Shown: piece by piece, positions 8,688 through 17,894 of the stretch
Layout of the letters: every line of letters begins with the position of its first letter
How positions within the stretch are numbered: position 1 is the stretch's first letter
NCBI RefSeq assembly: GCF_007859865.1
Contig: NZ_SJPI01000001.1
Location: 2,232,001 to 2,296,000 of the forward strand
Length of the DNA stretch: 64,000 nucleotides
Direction: 5' to 3'
From: Rubripirellula amarantea
Lineage (GTDB): Bacteria; Planctomycetota; Planctomycetia; Pirellulales; Pirellulaceae
Made by a program: the position numbers and the translations under genes
Notes under the pieces: model-generated
Seen by the model: the letters and a program-made list of their open reading frames with translations, nothing else
Database searches by the model: none
What the model was told of the DNA's origin: nothing

Positions 8688-8712
8688 GGGGGGGGCAAGC
8701 CTTTTTTTAAAA
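8688..8712. repeat. G8 and T7A4 homopolymer tracts upstream of the Cys-rich peptide gene
   Basis: Eight G (8688-8695) are followed after six bases by seven T (8702-8708) and four A. They lie about 80-105 bases upstream of the start at 8607, in its presumed promoter or leader. Tracts of this length can slip during replication. Confidence 0.6.
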
Positions 8713-8835
8713 GATGCCAGGAGTCTTCAAACTCGTTCGCTGCTGACTTAGCTAGGATCTCTGACGCATTGCCTAGTCCGCATCTTTAATAGACAAGCGA
8801 TCACGGGCGGATAGCGATGAGACGTGAAGCGATGA

Positions 8836-9327
8836 CTACTCGTTGGCTTGGCCTTTGATGGTTCTTTGGGCGACATCCCAGGCCGAATCAAGGTGCTCGA
8901 GATACGCAGAAGGACTTAGTAGTGAGTCGCATGAATCGGTCTGGATATCAAAGAGCCAACCGTCGCTGTACGTTTCAGCATTGATAATTGAAGGGTCATC
9001 TAACGCCGCTTCATTGATGCCAACGAGTTTGCCTGCCAGCGGTGCGTACAAATCACTTTCCGCCTTCTTGCTTTCGATCGAACCCAGAGACGCTCGCGAC
9101 TTCAGGTCCATGCCGACTTCGACCGTCCAATCAAGGAAATAGACATCTTGAAGAAGTCGCACAGCGTACGCGGTGAGTCCAAAACGCAGGACGCCATCGC
9201 CGATCGCTTTGGCCCACATATGATTGGTGGCGTAGAGAAGGTCCGTTGGGAACGAGGCAAGATGCTCGCCCATGGCAAACTCGAGCGGGGATCCTTCGTT
9301 GCTCGATTCCGAAGCATCACTTCTCAC
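8836..9327 (-). CDS. Glycine cleavage H-like lipoyl-carrier protein
   Basis: 163 residues, longer than the usual ~130 of GcvH because of an N-terminal extension of about 30 residues and a longer C-terminus. The lipoyl motif is clear: GSIESKKAESDLYAPLAGKL, with Lys88 as the expected lipoylated residue, and the preceding FGLTAYAVRLLQDVYFLDW is the GcvH core. H-proteins carry aminomethyl groups in glycine cleavage or relay lipoyl groups. No gcvT or gcvP is near; instead the ATG-containing start of this gene overlaps the stop of the radical SAM gene upstream by 4 bases (ATGA), so the two are coupled. Either a dispersed glycine cleavage component or a dedicated partner of that radical SAM enzyme. 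Confidence 0.85.
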   Translation of the reverse strand: MRSDASESSNEGSPLEFAMGEHLASFPTDLLYATNHMWAKAIGDGVLRFGLTAYAVRLLQDVYFLDWTVEVGMDLKSRASLGSIESKKAESDLYAPLAGKLVGINEAALDDPSIINAETYSDGWLFDIQTDSCDSLLSPSAYLEHLDSAWDVAQRTIKGQANE

Positions 9328-10679
9328 GTGTAGCGAACCCCTTGATGCTCAGGTTCAAAGAACGCTGGCAACAGTGAATCGACTCGCAGCAATCCTTCAT
9401 CGGTCAGCCGGATGGTATCGTCCTGGACGGTCGCCAATCCCTCTTTCACATAGGAATCCCACACGCTTTTCCATTGATCGACAATCTCGACTTGGAACTT
9501 GTCGCGGAAGTACTTGGCATCAAGGTAGCCGCGTTTAAGCAACAAGATCATTTCGCGTACAAGCTTTTGATGTTCACTTGGAACGAATCCACGTCCGAGG
9601 GGCAGTTTGCCGCTCTCTACCGTGCTGAGGTATTTTTCCAAGTCCGCTAAGTTTTGGTAATGAACTCCGCTGGCGTGGCCAAAGCTAGCGATACCGGTAG
9701 CAAGCAAGTCAGCACCTTGCCAAAGATTGTCGCGGTAACTGAAGTTCACTTTCGATGGATCTTTGACGACCGTGTAGGCACTGCTAACGCTGTACCCAGC
9801 AGCCTGGAATTCATCGAAAGCGTATTTCACCCAGTCGCGTTTGGTTTGCCAATCTGCAACTGGGCTTTCGACTTTGTTGCCCAAGATGTCCTTGCTGTAG
9901 ACGGTGTTGAAAGGCAATTCCATTTGATAGATCGTCACGCTCTCTGGCGACAATTCGAGTGTCTTGACGACGTTGCGTTTCCAATTGTCCCAAGTCTCAC
10001 CCACCATGCCGGCGATCAGGTCAATGTTGACATTGGGAAATTCGGCAGCTTGAATCCATTCCCAAGCGTTGTAGACCTGCTTGGACAAGTGAGCGCGACC
10101 GTTTTCTTCGAGAAGTTCGTCCGAGAAATTTTCAATCCCCAGACTTAGCCTCGTTACGCCAAGGACTTCCCGCAGCGTTTTGACTTTTGTTTCGCTCAGC
10201 GTTCCTGGCTCACATTCGAACGTGACTTCCTCGGCACCGTCCCAAGTGATGTGTTGTCGCAAACGATCGGCAAGTTTGGTGAGCTGCTTGGGCGACAGAA
10301 AGCTAGGAGTGCCGCCACCAAAATACACAAATCGAAACGGACGGTCCTTCATCACTGCCAGTTCGCTGACCAGAGAGATTTCGTTGCACAACGCATCGAC
10401 GTACCGCTGGACTTCGGCCGCGTTCACATCCGTGAAGACTTTGAAGTAGCAAAACTTGCAGCGTTTACGACAAAAGGGAATGTGCAGATACAGACCGAGA
10501 GGCGTTTCTTCTTGGGGGGCACTCTCCAATGCCGATTTTACGGCTGGCAAAGCGTCCACATTCCATTGGCTATATGGTGGATAGTTGGAAATGAAATAGC
10601 TGCCGACTTCGGTCTTTTTGAGCGGTGTGGTCGATGACATGGCTGGCAAGTGAGGTAGGGAAACGGTCGGGCGAGGCAA
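9324..10679 (-). CDS. HemW/HemN-like radical SAM protein
   Basis: 451 residues with the radical SAM cluster motif LHIPFCRKRCKFCYF (Cys70, Cys74, Cys77), the SAM-binding FVYFGGGTPSFLSPKQL, FECEPGT and TRLSLGIENFSDELL, and a HemN-type C-terminal domain (from about residue 360). This is the coproporphyrinogen III dehydrogenase/heme chaperone family. The Tyr after the third Cys (CYF), instead of the Asp in typical HemW (CDF), suggests a divergent subgroup. A second Met (residue 14) could be the start. It is translationally coupled to the downstream H-protein-like gene, an unusual pairing. True heme synthesis, heme insertion or another radical reaction cannot be told apart here. Confidence 0.85.
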   Translation of the reverse strand: MPRPTVSLPHLPAMSSTTPLKKTEVGSYFISNYPPYSQWNVDALPAVKSALESAPQEETPLGLYLHIPFCRKRCKFCYFKVFTDVNAAEVQRYVDALCNEISLVSELAVMKDRPFRFVYFGGGTPSFLSPKQLTKLADRLRQHITWDGAEEVTFECEPGTLSETKVKTLREVLGVTRLSLGIENFSDELLEENGRAHLSKQVYNAWEWIQAAEFPNVNIDLIAGMVGETWDNWKRNVVKTLELSPESVTIYQMELPFNTVYSKDILGNKVESPVADWQTKRDWVKYAFDEFQAAGYSVSSAYTVVKDPSKVNFSYRDNLWQGADLLATGIASFGHASGVHYQNLADLEKYLSTVESGKLPLGRGFVPSEHQKLVREMILLLKRGYLDAKYFRDKFQVEIVDQWKSVWDSYVKEGLATVQDDTIRLTDEGLLRVDSLLPAFFEPEHQGVRYT

Positions 10680-10694
10680 GGTTAAGGAACAGCT

Positions 10695-11840
10695 CTAGTT
10701 TGCAGATGTGTTATTTGTGGCGGATTCTATCGCAGATTCGGACTTAGGGCCGAAGCACCGGAGTACCCCATTGTCGTCGGCAATCAGTAGTTTTGCACCC
10801 CACACCGTTGGACTGGCTAAAAAAGATCCGCGAACCTCGTAACTCCAAGACCTTTCCTGGCCATCGGCAAGCGATAATCGCAACAATCGTCCATCAGTTC
10901 CGGCGATAAAGACATCATCGCCGACTATCAACGGCGTTGCATCGGCACGTCGTCGCAGCGTGTGTCGCCAAAGGCGTTCGCCGGTCTCGATCGAAATGGC
11001 GTCCACTTGTTTACGTGCACTACTGACAATGACCACGCGTTCGTTTGCCGCGGCGCTATTGCGATATTCTTGAACACGTTCGTCGTCTTCGTAACGCCAA
11101 AGTTGTTCTGGTTTCTGCCAATCGAACGCGAACACGGCACCATCCATGATCGGAAGATAGGCTCTGTTGCCAAAGACCGTGGGAGTACTGCCGGTTGGGC
11201 CGCCAAGTGGAAACGGTTCTCCGATCGCTTTGCCCGTGTTGAGGTCAACCATGTGAAGCCGGCCGTCGCAGCCACCTAAGAATGTACGGTCTCCCGCGAT
11301 AGCTGGACTGCAACGGATCTGGTCTTCCGTTTCGTAAGTCCATTTGTTTGAGCCATCGGCAAGGTTGTAACCGTACAGTTTTCCATCCTGGCTTGTTACC
11401 AACACGAGGTCGCCAAAGAAGGCAGCGGTGCCATTGATTTCGCCTTCGGTACTCGCTTGCCACTTGGTTGACCCATCACTAATGTCCAACGCATACAAAT
11501 TTCCTTCGACATCTCCGATCACCAGCGATTGGTTCTTAATCGCAGGCGAAGAAACGAAACCTGTGTCGAAGTTACGTTTCCAGATTTCCGTTCCATCGGA
11601 AAGTGTGACTGCGTAAATTTTGCCCAGGGCATCGGCGATGAAAACTTTATCGTCGGCGATAGTAGGCGAGGATTCGATCGCTTCGTCAGCTTCGTATTCC
11701 CAAAGAAGTGAAAGCTCTTTGGGTAACGATGTAGTTGCGGGCTGATCTGTGGCAGGGACTTCCTCGGAAAGTCCAGGAACGCCAATCACAAGCGAAAATA
11801 GTAAAGCGAAGATTGAGGCGTAGCGTGATCGGACGTTCAT
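10695..11840 (-). CDS. Exported PQQ-like beta-propeller protein
   Basis: From the ATG at 11840 the product has 381 residues with a signal peptide (MNVRSRYASIFALLFSLVIG). The mature part is a series of PQQ/BamB-type blades: ELSLLWEYEADEAIESSP, GTEIWKRNFDTGFVSSP, GSTKWQASTEGEINGT, GSNKWTYETEDQIRCSP and GERLWRHTLRRRADATP, each with the G-x-x-x-W signature. The fold suggests a scaffold or BamB-like role in the periplasm; no catalytic residues for a quinoprotein dehydrogenase are obvious. The frame continues upstream to 11921, but the start at 11840 is the one followed directly by a signal peptide. It lies 15 bases upstream of the radical SAM gene on the same strand, so it may head that operon. 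Confidence 0.85.
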   Translation of the reverse strand: MNVRSRYASIFALLFSLVIGVPGLSEEVPATDQPATTSLPKELSLLWEYEADEAIESSPTIADDKVFIADALGKIYAVTLSDGTEIWKRNFDTGFVSSPAIKNQSLVIGDVEGNLYALDISDGSTKWQASTEGEINGTAAFFGDLVLVTSQDGKLYGYNLADGSNKWTYETEDQIRCSPAIAGDRTFLGGCDGRLHMVDLNTGKAIGEPFPLGGPTGSTPTVFGNRAYLPIMDGAVFAFDWQKPEQLWRYEDDERVQEYRNSAAANERVVIVSSARKQVDAISIETGERLWRHTLRRRADATPLIVGDDVFIAGTDGRLLRLSLADGQERSWSYEVRGSFLASPTVWGAKLLIADDNGVLRCFGPKSESAIESATNNTSAN

Positions 11841-12044
11841 ATCAGGGAATATGTGTGAGGTTGCTTCCTTGCCGTATTTAGCAAGGATCATGAAGGAGCG
11901 ACATCGTAGTATAGGCATCACATACCCAGAATAATTTTCTTTTGGGGGACTCAGGTATAAGGATTTCTTGCATTCGACTGTTTCGCACTCTTAAACTGGA
12001 ACCCACACTTTTTTGAACTTTCGACCCCAACTAGGGCCATTGTC

Positions 12045-13916
12045 GTGACTAGTGATAAGATTCAGTTCCGGTGTCCGAAGTGTTCCAAAGTCTTGGCGGT
12101 CGCATCGCATCATGCAGGGAAGACAGTCAAGTGCCCGGGATGTCAAACGCATTTGAAGTTGCCTGGGGCGACGCAGCTTACGTCGGTCACGGCTAGGTCC
12201 GCTCCAGCGGCCAATTCCGATCAGGCGGTTTCATCCGCAAGGGCAACATCGTCCGTCGCTAACAGCGGCAAGCCGGTCGCCCGTACAACCCCTGGCAATG
12301 GACCTTTGGAAGCTGAAGTTCGGTTGTCGCTAGGAATGCCAGCGACCGGATTGGACCCGAGGTCCAGTTCTTCAATTGCCAAATCGCAATCGAATCCGCA
12401 GTCAAATCCATTTGATTTCCCCGACCAGCCGAATCATACGAGTCAGGCTGCGAGTGCAAACTATGCACCCGCGAACCCGTTCGTGACGCAAGCAACCGGT
12501 CCCACGACGTTTTCGGCGAATCCGCAAGCAACCACGCCATCAAGTGCATCACCCGGTACGCGAAGCGGGGACATTCGCAAATCGACCCAAGATGGCGCTT
12601 CCAGTGTTCCTCTTGGATTGTCGATTGGTGGATTCATCACGGCGGTAATTGTCGCGTCAATCTTCATGGTGGTTTGGTTGGTGGTGGCGGCGGTGACCGG
12701 ACGCGAATTAGGAGTGCTAGCTTGGGGGCTTGGCGGAGCTATAGGCGCAGTCGCTGGATTCATTGCCCGCAATCCATCGAAACTCTATTGCGGTTCGGCG
12801 GCCGGGCTTGCAGTCGTTAGCATCTTAATGGCGAAGGTTGTGATGGCGAAGGTTGTGATGGCGATGTTCTTGATGCTGGCGTCATTGGGAATGGATGTTA
12901 TGCAAGAGTTCGCGAACTACTCGCCTGAACGAGTCAAGCAGCTTCACGCGTTGGCCGATGAAAAGCTCGCTAATGGCGAACTAGACGGTTACGAGAAGGA
13001 CTATGCCCAACGATACGTGAAGGCTTTTTACTCAGGTCAGCATGAGGTGCTCTACGAGGAAGTGGACGTCAGCGAAGATCAATACGAGATTCAGCAATCA
13101 TTCGCCGAAGATCTCGGGCAAGAACTGGATGCACTCACACCGCAAGACATAGAAAAGCTAGTGTCGAAAGCGAAGGCTCGGCATCCAGAGTGGATTGAAG
13201 ACAACAATCATTACCTTGCGATGGTGGATCAGTTGGCGAATGAACCGGGGGCCCTACCGGATGACCTGCTCGCGCACGCGAGGAACGAACTGGCTGGACT
13301 GGACGAGGTTCAAGACACGGACTACTACGAATCGGTCGCACCCAAGGTGATGCGAGAACGTCGCAATCAGTTGCGTGACGTAGCTGCGCAGCGTCTTGTT
13401 TCTCTTGATGCATCAGCAACGGATGAAGCGGTTCGAACCGCGCTTAAGAATCATCCCCTATGGAACCCGTTTCCCGATGCGTCTCACGCAATGATGGAAA
13501 CCATGTACGAGAACGGTGAATTCCAAGGTCCACTTGCTCGCCATGCCGAAGCTGCAATCGCGGCCACGTTCGATGATGAGTACTCGGAATACTACGACGA
13601 AGTTGACTACGATGAAATTGACTCGCGTGACAACGACGTGCAGAAGTTGATTTCTGCAAAGCTTGTCGATCTCGATGCTACGGGGCGTGAACAAGTCATT
13701 GCCGAAGCCCGATTACGGCATCCCGACTGGTATGGGGAAAACATGACGTTGGAACAACAACAGGCCGAGATGCAGAGGGCCATGGAGGAGATAGGTGGCG
13801 ATGGAAGCTTTCTGGGCAGTTTTGCTGCCGTGTGCGGACCACTAGATTTGCTGTGGATTTTCTTGGGGGCTAGCACTGCGTATTCCACCTCCCGCAAACT
13901 AGGATTTGCAGCCTAG
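12045..13916 (+). CDS. Zinc-ribbon membrane protein with three HPxW repeats
   Basis: The gene starts with GTG. The 623-residue product begins with a treble-clef zinc ribbon (Cys10-x2-Cys13 and Cys30-x2-Cys33 in RCPKC and KCPGC), a pattern frequent at the N-terminus of planctomycete membrane proteins. A Ser/Ala/Pro/Asn-rich linker follows, then membrane segments at about 195-290. The remaining half contains three divergent repeats of about 90 residues, each an acidic Tyr-rich stretch followed by a helix ending in KARHPEW, LKNHPLW or RLRHPDW (near residues 378, 469 and 558). A last hydrophobic segment closes the protein. Function unknown. A short in-frame duplication gives MAKVVMAKVVMA in the membrane region. 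Confidence 0.85.
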   Translation: MTSDKIQFRCPKCSKVLAVASHHAGKTVKCPGCQTHLKLPGATQLTSVTARSAPAANSDQAVSSARATSSVANSGKPVARTTPGNGPLEAEVRLSLGMPATGLDPRSSSSIAKSQSNPQSNPFDFPDQPNHTSQAASANYAPANPFVTQATGPTTFSANPQATTPSSASPGTRSGDIRKSTQDGASSVPLGLSIGGFITAVIVASIFMVVWLVVAAVTGRELGVLAWGLGGAIGAVAGFIARNPSKLYCGSAAGLAVVSILMAKVVMAKVVMAMFLMLASLGMDVMQEFANYSPERVKQLHALADEKLANGELDGYEKDYAQRYVKAFYSGQHEVLYEEVDVSEDQYEIQQSFAEDLGQELDALTPQDIEKLVSKAKARHPEWIEDNNHYLAMVDQLANEPGALPDDLLAHARNELAGLDEVQDTDYYESVAPKVMRERRNQLRDVAAQRLVSLDASATDEAVRTALKNHPLWNPFPDASHAMMETMYENGEFQGPLARHAEAAIAATFDDEYSEYYDEVDYDEIDSRDNDVQKLISAKLVDLDATGREQVIAEARLRHPDWYGENMTLEQQQAEMQRAMEEIGGDGSFLGSFAAVCGPLDLLWIFLGASTAYSTSRKLGFAA

Positions 13917-14169
13917 CGGCCGAGTCCCTGCCCGTGCTGGGGCGGAAATTCGCGTTCGCCCCTGCAAAACCGGATAATTCGTTGCGAACAAGGTCTCCTC
14001 GGGCGTGTCTGAAGGCTGAGTTTTTTGGCCCCCCTCGAAGTTCCCTCGCGGGCGTCTAACATACGCTCAGCAAGGACTTCGTCTTCGTCGTCCTTTGCCA
14101 AATCCAGTGGCCCGCCCTCGGCGGCCGTTTCCTTATTTCTGCTACGCTTCGTTCTGCTATTTGCTATTT
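13917..14169. other. Intergenic, 253 bp upstream of aroDE
   Basis: Contains an imperfect GC-rich hairpin (GGGGCG 13939-13944 with CGCCCC 13957-13962) but no T-run, so termination there is uncertain. The aroDE frame is open from 14095, but the family start is at 14170. Confidence 0.4.
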
Positions 14170-15660
14170 ATGATTTGTGTCACTCTTGGACGTGCTCGCC
14201 ACAAGCGAATGATCGCCGATCATCAGTTTCTCGCTGAGCAAGGGGCTCAACTTGTTGAGCTTCGGTTGGACTACATCAGTCGCGCCGTTAGTCTTAAACG
14301 ATTGCTTGAGAATCGATTTTGTCCGATCGTGGTAACCGTTCGCCGTCGCGAAGATGGTGGACGTTGGCTTAAAAGCGAAGCTGAGCGGTTGACGCTGCTT
14401 CGCAGTGCAATTGCGGCCGGTGTGGATTACGTCGACATCGAGGCGGACGTGGCATCCCAGATCCCACGCTATGGGAATACCAAACGCATCATCAGTTTTC
14501 ATGACTTTGATGAAACGCCTGAGGATCTTGAAGAGCTACACGCTGCCATGGCTGAGGAAGACGCCGACATCGTCAAAATCGCCACCATGGCAAATTCGTT
14601 CCAAGATAACCTGCGAATGATGGACTTGGTCAAAAACGCCAAGATTCCAACCATTGGAATTTGCATGGGTGAAATGGGAATGATCACTCGGATTCTTGGG
14701 GAAAGGTTGGGGTCTCCCTTTACCTACGCCACGTTCAGCAAAGACAAGAAAATGGCGCCTGGTTTGCTTGAGTGGAAAGAAATGCAAACGCTGTATCGGT
14801 ATTCCACCATTGACGACAACACGGTGCTGTTCGGTGTCGTCGCAGATCCGGTAGCTCATAGTTACAGCCCGTTGATTCACAATCGAGCGTTCGAAGATTC
14901 CGGAATCAATGCAAGGTACTTGCCGTTTCGAGTACCCAAAAGTGACCTTCCTAACTTTATCAAGCACTGCAAAGAACTCGGCGTGGAAGGCTTAAGTGTT
15001 ACGATCCCGCATAAGGAAGAGGCCTTGGACCAGTGTACTCAGGCCGAATCTAGCGCTTCGGGAATCGGTGCCGTGAATACACTTGTGTTTCAAGGCGATA
15101 GCGTTCTTGGGTACAACACCGACTACCGCGCCGCAATGGACTGCGTCGAGGAATTATTTAACATCGATCGGACCAAGGAACGTCCGATGCAAGGCATGAC
15201 GGCTCTCATTCTTGGAGCCGGAGGGGTGTCGCGAGCGATAGCTTGGGGACTGAAACAACGCCACTGCGATGTGGTGATTGCATCGAGAACGTTTGAAAGA
15301 GCCGAAATCTTGGCTTCGGAACTAGGATGTCGAGTGATCAAATGGGAGGATCGTCATGACGAACGAATTAACTTGCTCGTTAACGGAACGCCGATCGGTA
15401 TGCATCCCGATGTGGATGTTTCGCCGTACAACGAAACGTCGCTCAATCAATTCGTCGCTGTCTTTGATACGGTCTATAACCCCGAGAACACACTATTGAT
15501 TAAGTACGCTAAGCGGGCTCAGTGCCGAATCATCACGGGCATTGATATGTTTGTGCGTCAGGCGGCCTATCAGTACAAACTGTTCACTGGCAAAGACGCC
15601 AATGTTCAACTGATGCGGAAGACGATTAAGGATGCAACCAACCCGGTGCAGTTGAACTAA
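14170..15660 (+). CDS. aroDE: Bifunctional 3-dehydroquinate dehydratase / shikimate dehydrogenase
   Basis: A fusion of two steps of the shikimate pathway, about 496 residues from the ATG at 14170 (MICVTLGRARHKRMIADH), the start that opens the AroD barrel. Residues 1-210 form a type I dehydroquinase with the catalytic His (SFHDFDETP, His111) and the Schiff-base Lys (ADIVKIATMANSF, Lys136). Residues from about 217 form AroE: shikimate-binding SYSPLIHN, VTIPHKEEAL with the catalytic Lys, LGYNTDYRAA with the catalytic Asp, and the NADP-binding glycine motif LILGAGGVSRAIAWGL. Fused AroDE is known from plants, chlamydiae and planctomycetes. The product converts 3-dehydroquinate to shikimate in the cytoplasm. 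Confidence 0.96.
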   Translation: MICVTLGRARHKRMIADHQFLAEQGAQLVELRLDYISRAVSLKRLLENRFCPIVVTVRRREDGGRWLKSEAERLTLLRSAIAAGVDYVDIEADVASQIPRYGNTKRIISFHDFDETPEDLEELHAAMAEEDADIVKIATMANSFQDNLRMMDLVKNAKIPTIGICMGEMGMITRILGERLGSPFTYATFSKDKKMAPGLLEWKEMQTLYRYSTIDDNTVLFGVVADPVAHSYSPLIHNRAFEDSGINARYLPFRVPKSDLPNFIKHCKELGVEGLSVTIPHKEEALDQCTQAESSASGIGAVNTLVFQGDSVLGYNTDYRAAMDCVEELFNIDRTKERPMQGMTALILGAGGVSRAIAWGLKQRHCDVVIASRTFERAEILASELGCRVIKWEDRHDERINLLVNGTPIGMHPDVDVSPYNETSLNQFVAVFDTVYNPENTLLIKYAKRAQCRIITGIDMFVRQAAYQYKLFTGKDANVQLMRKTIKDATNPVQLN

Positions 15661-15747
15661 TTGGAAAATCCGCTTCGCTGCATGCATTGCGAATCCCGTT
15701 CATTTTAAGTGGCCACACGCCCTACGGTTTATATCGAAGACTTACTG

Positions 15748-16200
15748 ATGCCATCAACACTACCGAGCAACTTGATCATTCGCCAAGCAGAACCCGCCGA
15801 TGCAGAAGCAATTCATGCTCTGATGCGGCCCTATGTTATGCAGCACCTGTTGCTTGCGCGCACGGAAGCCGAGGTGATTGAATTGACGCGGCACGGTTTT
15901 GTAGCCATGCGAACCGAAGGCGATCAAGAAGTTCAGTTGGTGGGTTTTTCGGCAGTGGAAATCTACAGCCCCAAGTTGGCTGAATTGCAATGCCTTGCGG
16001 TACATCACGAATTCCAAGGTTCGGGCGTCGGTAAAGCGCTTGTTACTCACTGCGTGGACCGAGCACGCGATGTCGGCGTCATGGAAGTGCTGGCCATTAG
16101 TTCCAACGAGCAGTTCCTGAAAACTTGTGGTTTCGACTTTTCGTTGCCCGATCAAAAGAAGGCGTTGTTTTGCCAACTGAGGCCCCGCCCGAAGGAATAA
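15748..16200 (+). CDS. GNAT N-acetyltransferase, ArgA-type domain
   Basis: About 150 residues from the ATG at 15748; an upstream GTG at 15709 in the same frame is an alternative start. The acetyl-CoA-binding motif is clear: LQCLAVHHEFQGSGVGKALV (Q-x-x-G-x-G/A). The preceding IRQAEPADAEAIHALMRPYV and following VMEVLAISSNEQFLKTCGF follow the stand-alone GNAT domain of N-acetylglutamate synthases. It may acetylate glutamate for arginine synthesis, but no arg gene is nearby, so this is inference. It lies about 90 bases after aroDE on the same strand. Confidence 0.8.
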   Translation: MPSTLPSNLIIRQAEPADAEAIHALMRPYVMQHLLLARTEAEVIELTRHGFVAMRTEGDQEVQLVGFSAVEIYSPKLAELQCLAVHHEFQGSGVGKALVTHCVDRARDVGVMEVLAISSNEQFLKTCGFDFSLPDQKKALFCQLRPRPKE

Positions 16201-16245
16201 CCGGCACGCGCAGCATCGAGAATTTTAGTTGCAGGCCCGCGTTTG

Positions 16246-16809
16246 CTAGGGAGTTTGCCACTCACGGATGGCATCGATCGGATAACCCAGCATGATGATG
16301 TTCAACAGCAGGCTATCACGAATCGTGATCAAGAGTCCGACTTCCAATGCAATGGCAAATAGGATGGACCACTTCCAACCTGCCTTTGAAGCGATGAAGT
16401 ATCCGGTCAAACAGGCGATAACATCGGCTATTGAATTGGCAATCGAATCCCCCGTGTATCCCAGTGCCATGGTGGCCTCGCGATACCGATTGATAATCAG
16501 TGGCGAGTTTTCGAGGATTTCCCAGGACGCTTCAATCGCGGTTGCGACCGCCCAACGCGATGATTCGTGATTTCGCAGCCATTGAGGCCACGGCATCCAC
16601 TTAAGCACCCAGTAGAAAATCACTCCGTGTAGCACGTGAGTGAAGAAGTAGGGGTCGATGAGGTGCTGCGATGCGTGTTCGGACCAAATGTCCCAAGCCC
16701 ATGGGGTTGCTTGACCGCATTGGCACCAAAGTTGACGTCCCATCGCGGCAAGGACCGCCACCATGGCGGCGACGATCGCAAAGCAAATCATGGATGTTTT
16801 TCGGCTCAT
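16246..16809 (-). CDS. DUF2585 (UPF0314) integral membrane protein
   Basis: 187 residues with four or five hydrophobic segments. The motif block [20 protein letters not shown], then [20 protein letters not shown] and [18 protein letters not shown], followed by [14 protein letters not shown], is characteristic of the DUF2585 family found in alphaproteobacteria and planctomycetes. The conserved His, Glu and Asp residues in or near membrane segments could bind a metal or catalyse lipid chemistry, but no function is established. It lies on the same strand as folE2, beyond that gene's terminator, so it probably has its own promoter. Confidence 0.9.
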   Translation of the reverse strand: MSRKTSMICFAIVAAMVAVLAAMGRQLWCQCGQATPWAWDIWSEHASQHLIDPYFFTHVLHGVIFYWVLKWMPWPQWLRNHESSRWAVATAIEASWEILENSPLIINRYREATMALGYTGDSIANSIADVIACLTGYFIASKAGWKWSILFAIALEVGLLITIRDSLLLNIIMLGYPIDAIREWQTP

Positions 16810-16851
16810 GCCCCAAGCTTAGCGTTTTGCCGAGATCGTCGCAGGGCATAG

Positions 16852-16884
16852 AAAACCCCAGCAGCGTGAATCACTCTGCTGGGG
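16852..16884 (-). terminator. Rho-independent terminator of folE2
   Basis: A 9-bp perfect stem (CCCCAGCAG 16856-16864 with CTGCTGGGG 16876-16884) is followed, reading on the minus strand, by TTTTC. It lies 34 bases beyond the folE2 stop. Confidence 0.8.
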
Positions 16885-16917
16885 CTGTGCTCGATTGATC
16901 AACGACGACAACTTTGT

Positions 16918-17754
16918 CTAAGCCGATTCAGGTCGCTTGTCGCATTCAATAAAAGCGTAGGCGTTGTGATTGTGAATCGATTCAAAGTTTTCCGAGAAGC
17001 ACTGGTACCACTCGATTCGGTCGTCGGCATTCAGGGTAACGGCCATGTCCCGGACAATGTCTTCGACAAATTTGGGATTTTCGTAGGCTCGTTCGGTAAC
17101 CCATTTCTCATCGGGACGTTTGAGCACCGAGAACACCTGAGTCGATGCGCACTTTTCAATCATGCCAAACAATTCTTCGATCCATAGATGGTGACCTTCC
17201 GCAACGCGGACCTTCACCGTCATCTCGCATCGTTGGTTGTGGGCACCATATTCCGAAATCTCTTTCGAGCAGGGGCAAAGGCTTGTCGCCGGAATCTTCA
17301 ACGTCATGATGAAATCGTCGGTCGTACCGCTCGCGATTTCAAACGTGACATCAAAATCTAGCTTGCCACTTTGCCCGGTAACGGGAGCTTTTTTGTCGAT
17401 GAAGTAGGGGAACGACAACTCCAAGAACGCATCCTTCGCCTTCAGCTTGTCTTGCATGGTGACGCAGATTTCACGAATGGTGTCGGACGTGATGCCCTCG
17501 TGATAATCATTGAGCACTTCAACGAAGCGAGACATGTGAGTGCCTTTCTCTTCGTGAGGAAGTGACACGAACATATTGATCGTGGCAACGGTGTGAATGA
17601 AGGTGTTGCCATGGCCTTCGCCTGGAGTGCGAAACGATATGGGGTAGCGAACGTTGGTGACGCCTACCTTATTGATAGCGACGTTTCGCTTATCGCCGGT
17701 GGATTGAATATCGGGAAGTGGTTGGCTGGTTTCGCCGTCAGTAAGCTGAATCAT
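16918..17754 (-). CDS. folE2: GTP cyclohydrolase FolE2 (type IB)
   Basis: 278 residues, typical of the family. Converts GTP to 7,8-dihydroneopterin triphosphate, the first step to folate and to 7-deazapurines. Visible signatures are ATINMFVSLPHEEKGTHMSR, the metal-binding region SLCPCSKEISEYGAHNQR (Cys160, Cys162) and CASTQVFSVLKRPDEKWVTE. FolE2 can work with metals other than zinc and in many bacteria replaces FolE under zinc limitation. Here it is followed by a strong terminator and lies downstream of queD on the same strand, so together they can supply 6-carboxytetrahydropterin for queuosine. No Zur-type operator could be identified by eye. Confidence 0.97.
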   Translation of the reverse strand: MIQLTDGETSQPLPDIQSTGDKRNVAINKVGVTNVRYPISFRTPGEGHGNTFIHTVATINMFVSLPHEEKGTHMSRFVEVLNDYHEGITSDTIREICVTMQDKLKAKDAFLELSFPYFIDKKAPVTGQSGKLDFDVTFEIASGTTDDFIMTLKIPATSLCPCSKEISEYGAHNQRCEMTVKVRVAEGHHLWIEELFGMIEKCASTQVFSVLKRPDEKWVTERAYENPKFVEDIVRDMAVTLNADDRIEWYQCFSENFESIHNHNAYAFIECDKRPESA

Positions 17755-17864
17755 ATTTTAAATATCGGTATGTGAGATCAGTGTTAAGTTGCAGAAGCCG
17801 TTGTGCTTCGCGAGCGTCGCTTAAAGTGATGCCCAGTTCGATGAAGGGTTATCGAGATCTGCAA

Positions 17865-17894
17865 CGAGTGAGTATGCATCGAGTGAGCATGCAT
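17865..17894. repeat. Two-copy 15-bp tandem repeat
   Basis: CGAGTGAGTATGCAT and CGAGTGAGCATGCAT follow each other directly, one base different. The unit length equals that of the longer array 120 bases further on, but the sequence differs except for GCAT. Confidence 0.85.
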
